Positions 8,111 to 16,580 of a stretch of 64,000 nt of DNA are shown here, piece after piece. The position numbers and the translations under genes were made by a program. Source of the stretch: Prado023 sp963697345 (GTDB lineage: Bacteria > Actinomycetota > Actinomycetes > S36-B12 > CAIYMF01); contig CAVONS010000010.1 in assembly GCA_963697345.1 (NCBI GenBank), forward strand, positions 93,983 to 157,982. The letters are read 5' to 3'. Position 1 is the first letter of the stretch. Each line of letters starts with the position of its first letter. The notes under the pieces are model-generated. The model was given only the letters and a program-made list of their open reading frames with translations. It searched no databases and was not told the origin of the DNA.

Positions 8111-10357
8111 ATGGCCCCGTCCGAGGAACGCCGCAAGGCTCTGGCAGTCCTGACCTCCGGGGGTGACTCGCAGGGGATGAATGCGACCGTCCGGGCCGTG
8201 GTCCGCACGGCGATCGCCCAAGGGGCCGACGCGTACGCGGTGTATGAGGGCCTGCAGGGCCTGGTCGACGGTGGCGATCGCATCCAGCAGTTCACGTGGC
8301 ACTCGGTCGGCTCGATCATGAACCTCGGCGGCACGGTGATCGGAACGGCGCGTTCGGCGGACTTCCGCGAGCGCCAGGGCAGGCTCCGGGCGGCCCGCAA
8401 CCTGGTCGAGCGGGGCATCGATCGCCTGGTCGTCATCGGTGGCGACGGCTCCCTGACCGGGACCGACATCTTCCGCTCCGAGTGGTCAGGGCTGCTCGAG
8501 GAGTTGCTGGCCAACGGCGAGATCAGCTCGGAGCAGGCCCACGCCCACGCCCAGCTGATCATCGCGGGTGCGGTCGGCTCCATCGACAACGACATGGTGG
8601 GCACGGACAAGACCATCGGCGCCGACACCGCCATGCACCGCATCATCGAGGCGATCGACGCTCTGGCCTCGACCGCGGCCAGCCACCAGCGCTCGTTCGT
8701 CGTGGAAGTGATGGGTCGGCACTGCGGCTACCTGGCCGTGATGTGCGCCATCGCAGGCGGCGCCGACTACGTCCTGATCCCGGAGGTCCGTCCCGGACCC
8801 GGGTGGGAGGACAAGATGGTCGCCCGGCTGGCCGCGGGGCGCGCCGCAGGTCGTCGGGACAACCTCGTGATCGTCGCCGAGGGGGTCTCCGACGAACAGG
8901 GCATGCCGGTGACCTCGCAGATGGTCGCCGACATCATCACCGAGCGGCTCGGCGAGGACACGCGGGTCACGATCCTGGGCCACGTGCAACGTGGTGGTTC
9001 ACCCACGGCCTATGACCGGTGGATGCCCACCATCATGGGATATGAGGCTGCCCTCGAGGTCCTGCGGGCGGGCCCGGATCACGTCTCGCAACTGATCGGC
9101 ATCCACAACAACCGGGTGTCTCGCATGCCGCTGATGGACGCGGTGGCCCAGACCCAGGCGATCCCGAAGATGATCGAGGCCGGCGACTACGCCGGCGCGA
9201 TGGCCGCCCGCGGGGACTCCTTCACGCGCATGCTGCGGGTGTTCGAGGGGATCGCCCAGCCGGAGCCGATGTTCCCGGGTCAGGGAACGCGGATCGCGGT
9301 GATCCACGCAGGTGGTCTCGCACCGGGGATGAACGCCGCCGTGCGGGCGGCCGTCCGCTTCGGCATCTCGCGCGGGCACGCGATGGCCGGCATCCGTGGT
9401 GGCTTCCCGGGCCTGCTCTCAGACCGTGTGGAGGACCTCGACTGGGCGGCTGTCGAGGGTCTCGTGGGATTCGGTGGAGCGGACCTCGGGACCAGTCGGA
9501 CCACGCCGCGCACCGAGGACTACGCGGCCGTGGGCGAAGCGATCCAGCGCAACAAGATCGACGGCCTGCTGGTGATCGGCGGCCACCGGGCCTATGACGC
9601 GATGTGGCGGCTGCGAGAGCACCGGGGTGACCATCCCGGCCTGCGCATCCCCGTGATCTGCATGCCGGCATCGATCGACAACAACCTGCCCGGTTGGGAG
9701 ATGAGCATCGGTGCGGACACCGCGCTGAACGCCGTCGTCTCTGCGATCGACGTCCTCAAGCAGTCCGCGAGTGCCTCGCGGCGGGCGTTCGTGGTCGAGA
9801 CCATGGGACGCAAGTGCGGCTTCCTGGCCGCGATGTCGGCCATGAGCGTGGGCGCCGAGGAGGTGTACCTCAACGAGGATCCACCGACGCTTGCGCGGCT
9901 CAACCATGACGTCGCCCAGATGGTGTCCGGCTTCCGCGCGGGGCGCCGCTTCCACCTCTCGCTGCGCAACGAGGAGGCCAGCGCCGGGTACACGACCGAG
10001 TTCCTGTGCCAGCTGTTCACCGAGGAGTCCGACGGGATCTTCGACGTACGGCCCATGGTCATGGGGCACCTCCAGCAGGGCGGCAACCCGACCCCATTCG
10101 ACCGCGTGCACGCCGCGAGCATCGCAGCGCACTGCATCGACTGGCTCACGGGACGGATGCTCGCCGGGCGCATCGACTGGCACTATGCAACCGCGGTCGA
10201 CGGACACCTCGGCTCGGCCCGGCTGGTGCGGATCTCCGATGTCTATGACATCCCGAACCGGCGGCCGACATCGCAGTGGTGGATGGACATGCTGCCCGTC
10301 ATGGAGTCGCTGGCCCGGGAACCCGCGGCCCTCGAGCAGGAGGAGTCCCGGACATGA
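8111..10357 (+). CDS. Two-half 6-phosphofructokinase of eukaryotic type
   Basis: 748 residues, two homologous PFK halves in one chain; bacterial PfkA is ~320. Start follows GGGAGG; TAGGCT at 8078-8083 is a likely -10. The N-half (to ~370) has the ATP loop GGDGSLTGT, the catalytic loop GSIDND (D159, D161), MGRHCGYLA and RGGSPTAYDR, so it should phosphorylate fructose 6-phosphate. The C-half (~390-748) keeps the fold but has IGGHRAY instead of GGDGS and IDNN (D523, N525) instead of IDND, with QQGGNPTPFDR. That is the pattern of animal and fungal PFK, where the C-half became an allosteric site. Effectors cannot be told from sequence. The stop overlaps the next gene (ATGA). Confidence 0.93.
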   Translation: MAPSEERRKALAVLTSGGDSQGMNATVRAVVRTAIAQGADAYAVYEGLQGLVDGGDRIQQFTWHSVGSIMNLGGTVIGTARSADFRERQGRLRAARNLVERGIDRLVVIGGDGSLTGTDIFRSEWSGLLEELLANGEISSEQAHAHAQLIIAGAVGSIDNDMVGTDKTIGADTAMHRIIEAIDALASTAASHQRSFVVEVMGRHCGYLAVMCAIAGGADYVLIPEVRPGPGWEDKMVARLAAGRAAGRRDNLVIVAEGVSDEQGMPVTSQMVADIITERLGEDTRVTILGHVQRGGSPTAYDRWMPTIMGYEAALEVLRAGPDHVSQLIGIHNNRVSRMPLMDAVAQTQAIPKMIEAGDYAGAMAARGDSFTRMLRVFEGIAQPEPMFPGQGTRIAVIHAGGLAPGMNAAVRAAVRFGISRGHAMAGIRGGFPGLLSDRVEDLDWAAVEGLVGFGGADLGTSRTTPRTEDYAAVGEAIQRNKIDGLLVIGGHRAYDAMWRLREHRGDHPGLRIPVICMPASIDNNLPGWEMSIGADTALNAVVSAIDVLKQSASASRRAFVVETMGRKCGFLAAMSAMSVGAEEVYLNEDPPTLARLNHDVAQMVSGFRAGRRFHLSLRNEEASAGYTTEFLCQLFTEESDGIFDVRPMVMGHLQQGGNPTPFDRVHAASIAAHCIDWLTGRMLAGRIDWHYATAVDGHLGSARLVRISDVYDIPNRRPTSQWWMDMLPVMESLAREPAALEQEESRT

Positions 10358-10641
10358 TCATGGAGATCGCCACCATCGAGGTGGTGCCCGGCCGTGAGGA
10401 CGAGTTCGTCGCTGCCCTGGAGCAGGCCAAGGCAGTGCTGGCCCAGGCCCACGGGTGGCAGGCCATCCACGTGCACCGGGGCATCGAGCGCCCTTCGACC
10501 TTCCTGCTCGCCATCGCCTGGGACACCCTGGAGGACCACACGCAGGGCTTCCGTGGTGGTGAGCTCTTCGGCCAGTGGCGCGCGATCATCGGGCCGTTCT
10601 TCGCCGCGCCGCCCCAGGTTGAGCACTGGACACTTCTGTGA
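10354..10641 (+). CDS. Antibiotic-biosynthesis-monooxygenase-fold protein
   Basis: 95 residues, starting at the ATG inside the PFK stop (ATGA overlap) after AGGAGGAG. MIMEIATIEVVPGREDEFVAAL is the usual first strand and helix of the dimeric ABM/ferredoxin-like fold, and FLLAIAWDTLEDHTQGFRGG fits the following strand and helix. Members range from quinol or heme monooxygenases to proteins of unknown role. No catalytic residue is diagnostic here. Coupling to PFK and the downstream amidase suggests co-expression, but no shared pathway is evident. Confidence 0.8.
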   Translation: MIMEIATIEVVPGREDEFVAALEQAKAVLAQAHGWQAIHVHRGIERPSTFLLAIAWDTLEDHTQGFRGGELFGQWRAIIGPFFAAPPQVEHWTLL

Positions 10642-12110
10642 GTGGAGGCGCCATCCCGCTCCACGAGCTGGGTGCGCTGGAGGCTGCCGGGCTCATGGCC
10701 GCCGGGACGTTGACCAGCGTTGCCCTGGTCGAGCACCTCGCCGCGCGGATCGCCGATCGTGAGCCCACGCTGCATGCGCTGATCGCCGTCCATCCCGAGG
10801 CCCTGGAGCAGGCGAGATCTGCCGATCAGCGACGTGCCGCTGGCACGCCGCTGAGCCAGTTGGACGGCATCCCGGTGATCATCAAGGACAACATCGAGTG
10901 CCGGGGCCTGCCAGCCACGGCCGGGTCCCTGGCACTGTCCGGCGTGGTGGCCCAGCGAGATGCTCCCCTGGTCGAGCGGTTGCGCGGGGCGGGCCTGGTC
11001 ATCCTCGCGTCGGCGAACCTCTCCGAATGGGCGAACTTCCGGGGCAGGGGCTCGACCAGCGGCTGGTCGGCGGTGGGTGGCCTGACCGACAACCCGTGGC
11101 GCTCGGGCCACTCCGCGGGCGGTTCGTCGGCCGGGTGCGGCGCCGCTCTGGCTGCGCGCTACGCCCCGCTGGCGGTCGGAACCGAGACTGACGGGTCGAT
11201 CACATGTCCGGCCGCGCTCTGCGGAGTCGTCGGCCTGAAGCCGACTGTCGGCACAGTCCCTGTCGGGGGCGTGGTCCCGATCGCCGCAAGCCAGGACTCG
11301 CCGGGCCCGATGGGTCGAGGCGTTGCCGATGTTGCGGCGCTGCTCCACGTCCTGGCCGGTGACCCCGCCGAGGTCATGGGGCGCGGCGGGCCGGTGCTCC
11401 AAGCTGCCGGCGAGGACTTCGCGCCCCCGACCCGTCGCTATGTCCTCGGAGCTCCAGGAGCCTGGCTCACGGGGCACGCAGACACGGACGCGCTGGTGTC
11501 CCGGGCACTGGACTCGCTGCGCGGCGCGGGCCTGGCCGTCGTGCCGGTCGATCTGCCCGTCGCGGACGATGAGGTCGGGGTGGACGAGGTGACCGTCCTG
11601 GTCCACGAGATGGCCGATGACCTTGACCACTACCTTGCACATCGCCCCGGAGGTGGCCCCTCCAGCGTTGCCGAGGTCGTCGAGTTCAACACTGCACACT
11701 CCGAGGATGAGTTGGCCCACTTCGGCCAGGAGTTCCTCGAAGCGGCCGTGGCCAGTGGCGGGCGTGCGGCTCCCGAGTACGGCGCGGCACGTGCCCGCAA
11801 CCTGGCGTGGGCGCTGGACCGGGTGCTGGGCCCGGCGTTCGCCCACGGGATCGATGCGCTGGTCGCGCCGGCCTACGGTCCGGCATGGGTCAGCGACCTC
11901 CAGGGCGGCGACTCCTTCTCCGGCGGCGCAGTGACCACTGCCCCGGCCATCGCCGGATGGCCGATCCTCACGCTGCCCATCGGCGTGGTCGACGGGTTGC
12001 CCATCGGGTTGAGCCTCGTGGGCCCCGAGCACGGGGAGGATGCACTCGTGGCCCTGGGAGCGGTGATCGAGGCCGCCATCGGCTGGACGCAGGGACCCCC
12101 GCAGGGCTGA
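10638..12110 (+). CDS. Amidase signature family hydrolase
   Basis: 490 residues, GTG start overlapping the previous stop (GTGA). Amidase signature enzymes hydrolyse amides with a Ser-cisSer-Lys triad. The Lys is in IPVIIKDNIE, the cis-Ser and nucleophile in GHSAGGSSAGCGAALAARYA, followed by VGTETDGSITCPAALCGVVG and the family's LKPTVGTVP segment. No GatB or GatC gene is nearby and the C-terminus differs from GatA, so a role in tRNA amidation is unlikely. No signal peptide. The substrate is unknown. Confidence 0.9.
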   Translation: MSGGAIPLHELGALEAAGLMAAGTLTSVALVEHLAARIADREPTLHALIAVHPEALEQARSADQRRAAGTPLSQLDGIPVIIKDNIECRGLPATAGSLALSGVVAQRDAPLVERLRGAGLVILASANLSEWANFRGRGSTSGWSAVGGLTDNPWRSGHSAGGSSAGCGAALAARYAPLAVGTETDGSITCPAALCGVVGLKPTVGTVPVGGVVPIAASQDSPGPMGRGVADVAALLHVLAGDPAEVMGRGGPVLQAAGEDFAPPTRRYVLGAPGAWLTGHADTDALVSRALDSLRGAGLAVVPVDLPVADDEVGVDEVTVLVHEMADDLDHYLAHRPGGGPSSVAEVVEFNTAHSEDELAHFGQEFLEAAVASGGRAAPEYGAARARNLAWALDRVLGPAFAHGIDALVAPAYGPAWVSDLQGGDSFSGGAVTTAPAIAGWPILTLPIGVVDGLPIGLSLVGPEHGEDALVALGAVIEAAIGWTQGPPQG

Positions 12111-12272
12111 ATCGTGCTCCCCATGGGACTTCCACGGCCCTTGTTCCCTTGGTCGCGGGACCATCGGCGGTGCGTTTCGGTACCTCCTCCTGTTCACGCC
12201 CGAAGGCCATAGGGCAGGCTAGGTGCAGTGCGTCCGCACGGGGCGCGCCTGGACCGATGGAGAACGCATCCC

Positions 12273-14108
12273 ATGACTGTCCCCGGATTCGAGAACGCCC
12301 CCACCGAGAACAAGAAGCTGTTGGAGTGGGTGGAGCAGGTCGCCACGCTGGCCCAGCCCGAGCGCATCGAATGGTGCGACGGCTCCCAGGAGGAGTGGGA
12401 CCGGCTGACGAAGTTGATGGTCGACGACGGGATGGCCATTCCGCTGAACCCCGAACTGCGACCCAACTCGTTCCTGTTCCGCTCGGACCCGACGGACGTC
12501 GCCCGTGTGGAGGACCGCACGTTCATCTGCTCGCTGGAGGAGCGGGACGCCGGCCCGACCAACAACTGGCACGACCCGGTGGCGATGCGCGGCACCCTCA
12601 AGGGCCTCTTCGAGGGCTCGATGCGTGGGCGCACGATGTACGTCATCCCGTTCTCGATGGGCCCGCTGGGCTCGCCGATCTCTGAGCTCGGTGTGGAGAT
12701 CACCGACTCCCCGTACGTCGTGGTCAACATGCGGATCATGACCCGGATGGGCCAGCCCGCACTGGACCTGATCGGCCCTGATGGCGACTTCGTCCCCGCC
12801 GTGCACTCGGTCGGGTACCCGCTGGCCGATCGCGACGGCAACGAGCGCCCGGACCTCGCCTGGCCGTGCAACGAGATCAAGTACATCGTGCACTTCCCCG
12901 AGACCCGCGAGATCTGGTCCTTCGGTTCCGGGTACGGCGGGAACGCACTGCTGGGCAAGAAGTGCTTCGCGCTGCGCATCGCCTCGGCGATGGCTCGCGA
13001 CGAGGGCTGGCTCGCCGAGCACATGCTGATCCTCAAGCTGACCGGGCCGACCGGCGACGTCAACCACCTCGCTGCGGCGTTCCCGAGCGCCTGCGGCAAG
13101 ACCAACCTCGCCATGCTCGAGCCCACGGTCCCGGGCTGGAAGGTCGAGACGGTCGGCGATGACATCTGCTGGATGCGCTACGGCGATGACGGCCGCCTGC
13201 ACGCCATCAACCCGGAGGCCGGGTTCTTCGGTGTGGCGCCGGGCACCTCGATGAAGACCAACGCCAACGCGATCCGCACGATGTGGGGCAACTCGATCTT
13301 CACGAACGTGGCCCTGACCGATGACGGCGACATCTGGTGGGAGGGCATGACCGACGAGCCCCCGGCGCACCTGATCGACTGGAAGGGCCGCGACTGGACC
13401 CCGGAGTCCACCGAGGTCTCCAGCCATCCCAACAGCCGCTTCACGACCCCCGCCTCGCAGTGCCCGACCATCGCCGACAACTGGGAGGACCCGGCCGGCG
13501 TGGCGATCGACGCGATCCTCTTCGGTGGCCGGCGCGCCACGAACGTGCCCCTGGTCAACGAGGCCCGCGACTGGGAGCACGGCGTCTTCATCGGTGCGAC
13601 GGTGTCCTCGGAGATGACCGCCGCCGCCGTGGGCGGCCTGGGCCAGCTGCGCCGCGACCCGTTCGCGATGCTGCCGTTCTGCGGCTACAACATGGCCGAC
13701 TACTGGGGCCACTGGCTCAAGGTCGGTGCCGCGACCACGCCCGAGAAGCTGCCCAAGGTGTACCAGGTCAACTGGTTCCGCAAGGACGCCGACGGCAAGT
13801 TCATCTGGCCGGGCTTCGGTGAGAACAGCCGCGTGCTGGCCTGGATCATCGATCGGGTCAACGGCGTGGGGGCCGGCGAGCAGACCCCGATCGGCATTGC
13901 CCCTGCACCCGGTGCCCTGTTCCTCGACGGGCTGGACCTGACTGAGGACGAACTGACCGAGCTCTTCGCCGTCGATCCCGCGAGCTGGCTCTCGGAGTGC
14001 ATCCTCACCGAGGAGTACTTCGGCCAGTTCGCCGATGCCGTGCCTGCGGCGATGTACGCGCAGCTCGAGGTCCTGCGTGAGCGGCTGGAGGCAGCAGCTC
14101 GGGCCTGA
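12273..14108 (+). CDS. pckG: Phosphoenolpyruvate carboxykinase (GTP)
   Basis: 611 residues, the normal size of the GTP-dependent family. It interconverts oxaloacetate + GTP and PEP + CO2 + GDP, at the entry to gluconeogenesis. The P-loop-like AAFPSACGKTNLAML carries the reactive Cys typical of GTP-PEPCK; GDDICWMRYGDDGRLHAINPE and GFFGVAPGT are metal and nucleotide sites, and DIWWEGM is also characteristic. Start ATG after GGAG; in-frame codons upstream were rejected because they have no ribosome site. It stands alone with a 12-bp hairpin downstream. The PFK gene upstream runs the opposite pathway. Confidence 0.97.
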   Translation: MTVPGFENAPTENKKLLEWVEQVATLAQPERIEWCDGSQEEWDRLTKLMVDDGMAIPLNPELRPNSFLFRSDPTDVARVEDRTFICSLEERDAGPTNNWHDPVAMRGTLKGLFEGSMRGRTMYVIPFSMGPLGSPISELGVEITDSPYVVVNMRIMTRMGQPALDLIGPDGDFVPAVHSVGYPLADRDGNERPDLAWPCNEIKYIVHFPETREIWSFGSGYGGNALLGKKCFALRIASAMARDEGWLAEHMLILKLTGPTGDVNHLAAAFPSACGKTNLAMLEPTVPGWKVETVGDDICWMRYGDDGRLHAINPEAGFFGVAPGTSMKTNANAIRTMWGNSIFTNVALTDDGDIWWEGMTDEPPAHLIDWKGRDWTPESTEVSSHPNSRFTTPASQCPTIADNWEDPAGVAIDAILFGGRRATNVPLVNEARDWEHGVFIGATVSSEMTAAAVGGLGQLRRDPFAMLPFCGYNMADYWGHWLKVGAATTPEKLPKVYQVNWFRKDADGKFIWPGFGENSRVLAWIIDRVNGVGAGEQTPIGIAPAPGALFLDGLDLTEDELTELFAVDPASWLSECILTEEYFGQFADAVPAAMYAQLEVLRERLEAAARA

Positions 14109-14125
14109 CGCCTGGCCTTGATCGT

Positions 14126-14188
14126 CGACTCCCCACCTCCCCCTGGCTCGCACCTTCGAACCGAGGGCCCGGAGACGGTGGGGAGTCG
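14126..14188 (+). terminator. Long hairpin between pckG and argF
   Basis: CGACTCCCCACC (14126-14137) and GGTGGGGAGTCG (14177-14188) form a perfect 12-bp stem with a 39-nt loop, 18 bp after the pckG stop and 23 bp before the argF start. It may terminate pckG; its place in the argF leader would also allow a regulatory role. Confidence 0.5.
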
Positions 14189-14210
14189 GCGCACGCCGGG
14201 GGGTGGAAGA

Positions 14211-15275
14211 ATGCCGGGCATGGATGACCAGATGCCGGACCTGGCCGGGGATGCAGAGGGGCACGCTGCAGGCATCGACCTGCGAGGACGTGACTTCCTG
14301 CGGGAGGCGGACTTCACCGCCGCGGAGCTCGATTCACTGATCGACCTCGCCGCCCAGCTCAAGGCCGACCGGGCGGCGGGCACCGAGCGCCAGCGCCTGG
14401 TGGGCCGGGTGATCGCCCTGGTCTTCGAGAAGACCTCCACGCGCACCCGGGCAGCCTTCGAGGTCGCTGCCTACCATCAGGGCGCCCACGTGACCTTCCT
14501 GGATCCCAGTGCCTCGCAGATGGGGCACAAGGAGTCCCCGGCTGACACCGGTGCCGTCCTGGCGGGCATGTACGACGCGATCCAGTTCCGCGGGTCGGAG
14601 CAGGCCACGGTCGAGGCGCTGGCAGCGGGTGCAGATGTTCCGGTCTACAACGGGCTGACCGACATGTGGCACCCCACCCAGATGCTCGCGGACTTCCTGA
14701 CGATGAAGCAGCGCTCAGGCGCAACGCCCTGGGCGGACCTCAGCTTCGCCTACGTCGGGGACGCCCGGTACAACATGGGCAACTCCATGCTGGTCATGGG
14801 CGCGATCATGGGCTCCGACGTCCGCATCGTGGCCCCCCGCGAGCTCTGGCCCGCGCCGGAGGTCCAGGCACTTGCCCATGAGCGGGCCGCGGCCAGCGGG
14901 GCGCGCATCACACTCACCGAGGACGCTGCTGAGGGGGTCTCCGGCGCGCAGTTCGTCCACACCGACGTGTGGGTGTCGATGGGTGAGCCCAAGGACGTCT
15001 GGGACTCGCGCGTGGGCATGCTGCGCCCCTACCGGGTGGATGCGCGGCTCATGGCCGCCACGGGCCGCTCGGATGCGGTCTTCATGCACTGCCTGCCGGC
15101 CTTCCACGACATGGGCACCGTGGTCGGGCGGGAGGCTGGTCAGCGCTACGGGCTTGCCGACGGGATCGAGGTCAGCGACGAGGTCTTCGGGTCCCCGGCC
15201 AGCGCCGTGTTCGAGCAGGCGCACAACCGGATGCACACGATCAAGGCCCTCATGGTGGCCACGCTGGCGCGCTGA
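14211..15275 (+). CDS. argF: Ornithine carbamoyltransferase
   Basis: 354 residues. Transfers carbamoyl from carbamoyl phosphate to ornithine to give citrulline. Carbamoyl-phosphate motif FEKTSTRTRAAFE; OTC-specific DMWHPTQMLADF, the ornithine-side HTDVWVSMGE and the catalytic HCLPAFHD are all present. Two starts are possible: ATG 14211 (GGGGTGG very close) and ATG 14220 (better spacing). It is not beside other arginine genes, so it could be the biosynthetic enzyme away from its operon or an arcB-type catabolic copy; no arcA or arcC is seen here. It ends in hairpins shared with the convergent whiB gene. Confidence 0.94.
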   Translation: MPGMDDQMPDLAGDAEGHAAGIDLRGRDFLREADFTAAELDSLIDLAAQLKADRAAGTERQRLVGRVIALVFEKTSTRTRAAFEVAAYHQGAHVTFLDPSASQMGHKESPADTGAVLAGMYDAIQFRGSEQATVEALAAGADVPVYNGLTDMWHPTQMLADFLTMKQRSGATPWADLSFAYVGDARYNMGNSMLVMGAIMGSDVRIVAPRELWPAPEVQALAHERAAASGARITLTEDAAEGVSGAQFVHTDVWVSMGEPKDVWDSRVGMLRPYRVDARLMAATGRSDAVFMHCLPAFHDMGTVVGREAGQRYGLADGIEVSDEVFGSPASAVFEQAHNRMHTIKALMVATLAR

Positions 15276-15281
15276 CAGGCA

Positions 15282-15299
15282 GGGTTCGACCACGAACCC
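15282..15299 (+). terminator. argF terminator hairpin
   Basis: GGGTTCG-ACCA-CGAACCC, a 7-bp perfect stem 7 bp after the argF stop; no U-run. Confidence 0.55.
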
Positions 15300-15360
15300 C
15301 GCCTCGCCAGGCAGTCCGGTCGCGGGTCGCGGGTCCGGGTCCGGGACCGGGACCGGACAG

Positions 15361-15399
15361 ACATCGACGCCCACTCCGTGCGGGGAGGGGCGTCGATGT
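15361..15399. terminator. Bidirectional terminator between argF and whiB
   Basis: ACATCGACGCCC (15361-15372) pairs perfectly with GGGCGTCGATGT (15388-15399). This 12-bp stem lies between two convergent genes and can serve both. Confidence 0.75.
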
Positions 15400-15414
15400 G
15401 CGAGTCAGGTGTGG

Positions 15415-15786
15415 TCAGCTGATCCCGAGTGTGACCGGGGCTACCGCGAGCGCGATCTCATCGGCGGCGGCTGAGGCTCCTTCGCCGCGCTGACGGGGGA
15501 AGTCGGTGAGGTCGATGCGGACGTACACCCGCTCGCGCTCCTCCTCTGTCATGCCGCCCCAGACTCCGTACGGCTCACGGGCGCGGATGGCGTAGTCGGC
15601 ACACTCAACACGAACATCGCAACGGGTGCACACCGCCTTCGCGGCCCGATCGCGGCGCAGTCGCGCCAGGCCCCGCTCGTTCTGCGGGTGGAAGAAGAGA
15701 TCCTGATCAGCCCCCCTGCAGGCGCCGACCTCCTGCCATTCCCACGTCGCGTCCATCGGGACCTGGGATAGTGGCTGCTGCGGCAT
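15415..15786 (-). CDS. whiB3: WhiB-family iron-sulfur regulator, WhiB3/WhiD type
   Basis: 123 residues. WhiB proteins bind a 4Fe-4S cluster through four Cys and act with the principal sigma factor. Here the Cys are C23, C53, C56 and C62 (CxxC in VCTRCDVRVEC), followed by the EPYGVWGGMTEEERE turn. DLFFHPQNERG and the N-terminal MPQQPL...W.WQEVGACRG resemble mycobacterial WhiB3 and streptomycete WhiD more than WhiB1 or WhiB2, by recollection of those sequences. The C-terminal ~30 residues are divergent. The start is preceded by GGAG, and an AT-rich promoter region lies upstream. Target genes are unknown. Confidence 0.88.
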   Translation of the reverse strand: MPQQPLSQVPMDATWEWQEVGACRGADQDLFFHPQNERGLARLRRDRAAKAVCTRCDVRVECADYAIRAREPYGVWGGMTEEERERVYVRIDLTDFPRQRGEGASAAADEIALAVAPVTLGIS

Positions 15787-16149
15787 TGCTTCTCCGTTCC
15801 GGGCTGGTGGCCCACGGCGTGGACGTCGTCCTCAGGCAGTGATCGCGCTCCCCGCAGATCCGGCCCGAGGGCGGCGAGCACCCTTGATCGGGTTCCTTGG
15901 GGTGTTGGCAACGCTACTCACCGTGAATGGTGATGTTATCCAACGAAAAGATGAAAGTCTAATAGTCGTTTCGTACTAGCACTTACGTTCGGTGGCGAGA
16001 TCTGCGGCAGACCGGTGAGTAACGCTTGCGCAAACCGCCTGATACAGGTATGCCCCGATCACTCAATGTCACCGGTACGGGTGGTTCACCCATCCGGGCG
16101 CAGGCAGGCGATGGTCGTGACACATCGTGATCGGCGTAGCATCGGCGAC
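15787..16149. other. Divergent promoter region of whiB and the DUF3039 gene
   Basis: 363 bp without a gene. About 15915-15985 is notably AT-rich for this genome and probably holds the whiB promoter (minus strand). On the plus strand TAGCAT at 16137-16142 lies 7 nt before the ATG of the next gene, suggesting a leaderless transcript; GTGACA at 16117-16122 is a poorly spaced -35 candidate. Confidence 0.5.
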
Positions 16150-16428
16150 ATGCCTGATGACCTTGATCCCCTGGAGTCCCCGGAGCTGTCCGGCGGCACC
16201 GCAGTGATGGAACGGACCGAGAATGCCGATGGCACGGGCGATCACGAGCTCTTCGCCCACTACGTCCCGAAGGACCGAATCGTCGAGAGTGCCGTGATGG
16301 GGACCCCCGTCCGGGCCCTGTGCGGCAAGGTCTGGGTGCCCGGACGTGACCCGTCGAAGTTCCCGGTGTGCCCGGACTGCAAGAAGATCTACGACGGACT
16401 CCCGCGCGGTGGCGGCGACGGCGAGTAG
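16150..16428 (+). CDS. DUF3039 family small zinc-ribbon-like protein
   Basis: 92 residues from MPDDLDPLESPEL; in-frame codons further upstream lie in promoter-like sequence. The conserved C-terminal part is GTPVRALCGKVWVPGRDPSK followed by FPVCPDCKKIYDGL. Three Cys (one, then CPDC) suggest a metal site. This domain is widespread in actinobacteria without known function. No ribosome-binding site is visible, and the -10-like TAGCAT 7 nt upstream points to leaderless translation. Confidence 0.85.
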   Translation: MPDDLDPLESPELSGGTAVMERTENADGTGDHELFAHYVPKDRIVESAVMGTPVRALCGKVWVPGRDPSKFPVCPDCKKIYDGLPRGGGDGE

Positions 16429-16580
16429 CCCGCCTCGGCGCAATCGCCCTAAGCACCGCCCATCCATCGGATAAGGCGACGCCGCATGCCCCGATGTGCC
16501 GGTGCGCAGCGCGTCGTCCGTGGCATCATCGCGCTGGGGTGAGGGGCCGTGGGGGCCACGACCGACTGGGAGGTGTGGCC

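Noticed and set aside
10898..11191. Possible second GatA/GatCAB component within the amidase gene.
   Set aside because: It is only an alternative frame; no gatB or gatC partner is present and the amidase frame is continuous.
12219..14264. 681-codon minus-strand frame opposite pckG.
   Set aside because: Rich in His/Arg/Val/Gly with no recognisable domain; typical mirror ORF of a conserved high-GC gene.
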